From: Bradyrhizobium tropiciagri
GTDB lineage: Bacteria > Pseudomonadota > Alphaproteobacteria > Rhizobiales > Xanthobacteraceae
Direction: 5' to 3'
Assembly: GCF_001189845.1 (NCBI RefSeq)
Contig: NZ_LFLZ01000011.1
Span: 113,943-177,942 of the forward strand
DNA length: 64,000 nucleotides
The notes under the pieces were generated by a model. That model was not told where the DNA came from. It made no database searches and saw only the letters and a program-made list of their open reading frames with translations. Below, piece by piece: positions 60,197 through 64,000 of the stretch; position 1 is the stretch's first letter, and every line of letters begins with the position of its first letter. The translations under genes were made by a program, and so were the position numbers.

Positions 60197-62374
60197 TCAC
60201 GCCTGCTTCAACACCGCCGGATCGACCGGCATCTTGCGCAACCGCTTGCCGGTCGCCGCGAAGATCGCGTTGCTGATCGCCGGCACGATTCCCGAGGTCC
60301 CGGTCTCGCCCATTCCGCCGGGCGGCTCGGTGCTCGGCACGATATGGACCTCGATGGCCGGGGACTGATCGATGCGCAGCATCTGGTAGCTGTCGAAATT
60401 GGTCTGCTCGACGCGACCGTCCTTCAGCGTGATCTCGCCATAGAGCGCGGCGGTGACGCCGAAATTGATGCCGCTCTGCAGCTGCGCCTGCACCGTGTCG
60501 GGATTGACCACGGTGCCGCAGTCCATCGCGCAGACCACGCGGTGGACACGCACCGAACCGTCCTTGGCAACCTCGACTTCGGCAATCTGCGCAAGGTAGC
60601 TGCCGAACACGAACTGCAGCGACACGCCGCGTCCGCGCCCCGCAGGCAGCTTGCTGCCCCAGCCGGCCTTGGCCGCCGCGAGTTCCAGCGCCGCCTTGGC
60701 GCGCGGCGACTTGCCGAGCAACGCCTTGCGATACTCGACCGGATCCTGCTTGGCAGCCGCCGCCATCTCGTCGATCATGCTTTCGGTGACGAACACATTG
60801 TGCGAGGGCCCGACGCTGCGCCAGAACGCGGTCGGAATGCCTGGCGGTTCGACCCGGACATATTCGACGTGGAAGTTCGGGATGTCGTAGACGAGATCGA
60901 TCGCGCCTTCGGTGGTATCGGGGTCGAGACCGTTGCGGAACGCCGGCGGCGCCCAGCGCGCGATGACTGACGAACCGGCAAAGCGATTATTCCAGGCGAC
61001 CGGCTTGCCGGACGCATCGAGTCCGACCGAGATCCGGTCGAACCAATACGGCCGGTACATGTCGTGCTGGATGTCCTCCTCACGGGTCCACACCACCTTG
61101 ACCGGCGCATCGACCTGCTTGGCAATTTGCACGGCGCGGATCACACCATCGACATCGAGCCTGCGGCCGAATCCGCCGCCGAGCAGGTGATTGTGCACCA
61201 CCACCTTCTCCGGCGGGAGATTCAGCACCTTCGCCGCCACCGCCTGGGCGCGCGAGAGCGCCTGGCTGCCGACCCAGATCTCGCAACCATCGGGGCGCAC
61301 ATGCACGGTGCAGTTCATCGGCTCCATCGCCGCATGGGCGAGGAACGGCAGCTGATAGGTCGCCTCGACCTTGGTCGCTGCGCCCGCCATCGCCTTGTCG
61401 GCGTCGCCGACGTTCTGCGCGACAGCGCCCGGCTTCGTGGTGGCGGCTTCGAGTTCGCGCGCGATATCCGCCGTGGCGAGCTTGGCATGCGGCCCCTCGT
61501 CCCACTCGATCGTGAGCGCCGCGAGGCCCTTCTTCGCCGCTCCCATGTGATCGGCCACCACGGCAACGGCGTCATCGAGCGTCACGATCTGGCGCACGCC
61601 CTTGACGGCCTTTGCCGCCGCATCATCCACGCGCTTGACCCGCCCGCCGAACACCGGCGACTGCGCCAGCGTCGCGACCTTCACCCCGGGCGGCCGCGCG
61701 TCGATGCCGTAGACCGCGGTGCCGTTGATCTTGGACGGCGTATCAAGCCGCTTGGCCGGCGTGCCGATCAGCTTGAACTCGGCCGGGCTCTTCAGCGTCA
61801 CATTCTCGGGCACCGGAATCTGCGCCGCGTCGGTCGCGAGCTCACCGTAACCCAACTTGCGTCCCGAGGCGGCGTGATGCACGTCGCCGTTCTCGGCGCG
61901 GCACGATGCGGGCTCGACGTTCCAGCGCTTCGCCGCGGCCGCGACCAGCATCGCCTTCGCGGCGGCGCCGGCTTTCCGCATCGGCAGCCAGGCGCCGCGC
62001 ATCGCATTCGAATTGCCGGTAGCCTGCACGCCGATCAGCGGGTTGGCGTAGAGCTTGTCGCTCGGCGGCGCATGCTCGAGCTGCACCTGCTTCAGGCCGA
62101 TCTCGAGCTCCTCGGCGATCAGCATCGGGATCGAGGTATAGGTGCCCTGCCCCATCTCCACATAGGGCATGGTCAGCACCACCTTGCCGTCGGCACCGAT
62201 CCGGATGAAGGCATTCGGCGCGAAGCCATCGGCGGCTGCGGCCTCGCTCTCGCGGCCCGCGAACGGCAGGCTCACGCTGAGCAGCAGGCCGCCGCCGGCG
62301 ATCGCACCGGCGCGGAGGAAGTTACGCCGCGACAGATCGGCGGCGCGCTCAGACAAATTGTCGATCAGCGTCAT
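60197..62374 (-). CDS. Molybdopterin-binding hydroxylase subunit (IorB-type)
   Basis: A 725-residue large subunit of a xanthine-oxidase-family aldehyde/N-heterocycle hydroxylase, closest in style to isoquinoline 1-oxidoreductase beta. A twin-arginine signal (LSRRNFLRAGAIAGGGLLLS) shows periplasmic export. Cofactor-region motifs include GGGFGRRLDVDGVIRAVQIA, MPYVEMGQGTYTSIPMLIAE and GGMGETGTSGIVPAISNAIF (the active-site Glu). Lies three bases downstream of the Fe-S subunit. Substrate unknown; no maturation factor adjacent. Confidence 0.9.
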   Translation of the reverse strand: MTLIDNLSERAADLSRRNFLRAGAIAGGGLLLSVSLPFAGRESEAAAADGFAPNAFIRIGADGKVVLTMPYVEMGQGTYTSIPMLIAEELEIGLKQVQLEHAPPSDKLYANPLIGVQATGNSNAMRGAWLPMRKAGAAAKAMLVAAAAKRWNVEPASCRAENGDVHHAASGRKLGYGELATDAAQIPVPENVTLKSPAEFKLIGTPAKRLDTPSKINGTAVYGIDARPPGVKVATLAQSPVFGGRVKRVDDAAAKAVKGVRQIVTLDDAVAVVADHMGAAKKGLAALTIEWDEGPHAKLATADIARELEAATTKPGAVAQNVGDADKAMAGAATKVEATYQLPFLAHAAMEPMNCTVHVRPDGCEIWVGSQALSRAQAVAAKVLNLPPEKVVVHNHLLGGGFGRRLDVDGVIRAVQIAKQVDAPVKVVWTREEDIQHDMYRPYWFDRISVGLDASGKPVAWNNRFAGSSVIARWAPPAFRNGLDPDTTEGAIDLVYDIPNFHVEYVRVEPPGIPTAFWRSVGPSHNVFVTESMIDEMAAAAKQDPVEYRKALLGKSPRAKAALELAAAKAGWGSKLPAGRGRGVSLQFVFGSYLAQIAEVEVAKDGSVRVHRVVCAMDCGTVVNPDTVQAQLQSGINFGVTAALYGEITLKDGRVEQTNFDSYQMLRIDQSPAIEVHIVPSTEPPGGMGETGTSGIVPAISNAIFAATGKRLRKMPVDPAVLKQA

Positions 62375-62377
62375 GGC

Positions 62378-62839
62378 TCAACCTCCCGACTGCGCGGCTT
62401 GCTTGATGGCTTCGCGGATGCGGACATAGGTCCCGCAGCGGCAGATGTTGCCCGACATCGCGTCGTCGATATCGGCATCGGTCGGCTTCGGCTTGCTTGC
62501 GAGCAACGCGGCAGCGGACATGATCTGCCCGGACTGACAGTAGCCGCATTGCGGCACCTCATGCGCGAGCCAGGCGTCCTGGATCTTCTTACCCGCCGGC
62601 GTCTTGCCGACCGCCTCGATGGTCGTGATCTTGGAATCGCCGATGCTGTCGATCGTCGTGATGCAGGAGCGCACCGCGCTGTCGTCGAGATGCACCGTGC
62701 AGGCACCGCACAGCGCCATGCCGCAGCCGAACTTGGTGCCGGTCATGCCCAGCACATCGCGCAGCACCCATAGCAGCGGCGTATCGCCGTCGGCATCGAC
62801 CGAATGACTGGTCCCATTGATCGTGATCTGGAAAGGCAT
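62378..62839 (-). CDS. [2Fe-2S] subunit of IorAB-type hydroxylase
   Basis: A 153-residue small subunit with two [2Fe-2S] clusters: plant-type motif [15 protein letters not shown] (residues ~40-60) and the C-terminal helical cluster [12 protein letters not shown] and [14 protein letters not shown]. It passes electrons from the molybdenum centre to an external acceptor. No signal peptide; it is carried out with the TAT-exported large subunit. ATG 62839 (MPFQITING) after GGAGTG. Confidence 0.92.
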   Translation of the reverse strand: MPFQITINGTSHSVDADGDTPLLWVLRDVLGMTGTKFGCGMALCGACTVHLDDSAVRSCITTIDSIGDSKITTIEAVGKTPAGKKIQDAWLAHEVPQCGYCQSGQIMSAAALLASKPKPTDADIDDAMSGNICRCGTYVRIREAIKQAAQSGG

Positions 62840-63020
62840 CTGACACTCCTGTCCTGGTTCGAGCCCTCGCACGGATCGGCCCCTCCCGGCGCGATCCGCC
62901 ACATTCCAAAGCAATCGCGTGCATTCTCGCGCTAATTGCTCACTCGTGGTAATAAATAGAAATGCTATGCCTTAGAAGCGGCGGTTCGATCCGCAGTGAA
63001 ATAACCATTGGTTTATAATC
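62840..63020. promoter_or_regulatory. Divergent control region iorA-lysR
   Basis: An AT-richer patch (62935-63018, TCGTGGTAATAAATAGAAAT and GAAATAACCATTGGTTTATA) lies between the divergent genes, with an imperfect palindrome ACCATTGGTTTATAATCATGG near the LysR start. Candidate LysR operator. Confidence 0.35.
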
Positions 63021-63902
63021 ATGGACCGACTGACCAGCATGTCCGTGTTCGCCCGCGTCGCCGATCTCGGCTCGTTCACCGCGGCGGCCAAGGAGCTGCG
63101 GATATCGCCGACCATGATCGGCAAGCATATCCGTTTTCTCGAGGACCGGCTCGGTTCTCAATTGATCAACCGCTCCACGCGCCGGCAGGGCCTCACCGAG
63201 CTCGGCCGCAGCTATCTCGATCACTGCAAGCATCTGCTGGTCGAGGCCGAGGCCGGCGACGCGCTGGTCGAGGAAGCCCTGAGCGCGCCACGCGGCAAGC
63301 TCCGCGTTGCGACCTCGGTCGCCTTCGGGTCGTACAGCCTGGCGCCGGCGCTGGTCCGCTTCATGAAGCGATATCCTGAGGTCTCGGTCGACCTCGTCCT
63401 CAGCGACAAGATGGCCGACCTGCTCGAGGAAGGCCTGGATGCCGCGATCCGGGTCGGTACGCTGACCGACTCCAGCATGATGTCGCGCTCGCTGTCGCCC
63501 TACACCGGCGTGGTCTGCGCCGCGCCGAGCTATCTCGCCGAACGCGGCACGCCGATCCATCCAAGCGATCTCGTCCACCATGATTGCCTGCGCTATCCCG
63601 GCTGGTCGGACGCACGGCGATGGAGCTTCTTCGGGCCGGAAGGCGAAGTGCATGTCGATGTCGAGAGCCGCCTCACCATCAACAACGCGTTCGGCATCCG
63701 CTACGCGGCCCTCGCCGGCGCCGGCATCGTGCTGATGCGCGACGAGCTGCTCGCCGACGATATCGCCGCGGGCCGGCTTCAGGTCCTGCTGCCGAACTAC
63801 ACGACGCAAGCCCGCGCACGGCAGATCCTGTGGCCAAGGAACCGCAAGATGACCCCGAAGCTTCGCGCCCTGATCGACTTCATCGTGGAGACGTATGGGT
63901 GA
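63021..63902 (+). CDS. LysR-family regulator
   Basis: A 293-residue LysR protein of the 'MDRLTSMSVFARVADLGSF' type (DsdC/PecT-like branch), helix-turn-helix residues 18-60 (AAAKELRISPTMIGKHIRFL), effector domain to the end. Divergent from the iorAB-type genes with a 181-base gap containing AATAAATAGAAATGC; likely their regulator. Translation from ATG 63021. Confidence 0.9.
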   Translation: MDRLTSMSVFARVADLGSFTAAAKELRISPTMIGKHIRFLEDRLGSQLINRSTRRQGLTELGRSYLDHCKHLLVEAEAGDALVEEALSAPRGKLRVATSVAFGSYSLAPALVRFMKRYPEVSVDLVLSDKMADLLEEGLDAAIRVGTLTDSSMMSRSLSPYTGVVCAAPSYLAERGTPIHPSDLVHHDCLRYPGWSDARRWSFFGPEGEVHVDVESRLTINNAFGIRYAALAGAGIVLMRDELLADDIAAGRLQVLLPNYTTQARARQILWPRNRKMTPKLRALIDFIVETYG

Positions 63903-64000
63903 GACCCGGCGGGCAACTCAACTCGGACAGAGGTGTCGCAAGAATGCGGAAGTTTGCTTCACGAGCCGAGCAGCAAACTCGGTGTCGTCCCTGCGAAACC

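Overview
The window looks like a chromosomal segment of Bradyrhizobium or a close relative in the Nitrobacteraceae. The evidence is the high GC content, the protein types (DUF892, PRC-barrel and DUF1236 proteins, NCS1 permease, many small secreted proteins), promoters of the EcfG type (GGAAC-N16-CGTT), a LexA box of the alphaproteobacterial form (GAAC-N7-GAAC), and GC-rich intergenic palindromes. All calls were made by reading the sequence; no database search was run.

Bases 1-17000 form an accessory, partly decayed region rich in stress-type genes. It holds a sugar-kinase-like ROK protein whose motifs run in circularly permuted order, a DUF892 ferritin-like gene divergent from it across a two-way EcfG promoter, and a PAP2/cupin/DUF3147/DUF3147 operon with overlapping genes. 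It also holds two PRC-barrel proteins, a cation-diffusion transporter, a flavodoxin-like reductase, a membrane-anchored TAXI protein, a pyrophosphatase and a glycosyltransferase. Three genes here (PRC-barrel, CDF, reductase) carry single-base frameshifts. Bases 15.8-16.8 kb hold relics of four further genes. The region stops at a tRNA-Gly gene.

Bases 17.2-21.5 kb begin with an sRNA-like unit: promoter, a leader ORF with a 15-base match to the expected 16S rRNA 3' tail complement, and a strong terminator. Then come YciI, GrlR-like and lytic transglycosylase genes, a three-gene operon of small unknown proteins behind a LexA box, and a NUDIX hydrolase.

Bases 21.5-33.8 kb carry transport and catabolism: a ClC chloride channel, an adenylate cyclase, an amidohydrolase with an MFS transporter, and a group (NCS1 permease, azoreductase-like enzyme, polysaccharide deacetylase, DUF1989 protein, three LysR regulators) that suggests uptake and breakdown of a nitrogenous compound. 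Bases 33.8-41.6 kb hold two paralogous acyltransferases, tRNA-Tyr, rlmB, envelope proteins, a nickel/cobalt-type permease and tRNA-Thr.

Bases 42.3-53.7 kb are a long run of small, mostly secreted or membrane orphan proteins, with a DUF2652/SRPBCC protein, a frameshifted alpha/beta hydrolase, a porin-like beta-barrel and a TPR protein. Bases 53.4-60.1 kb are a copper/silver resistance locus: CusF-like chaperone, cupredoxin, CusA, CusB, a FixH-like protein and a Met/His-rich membrane protein. The window ends with a two-subunit molybdenum hydroxylase (IorAB type) and a divergent LysR regulator.
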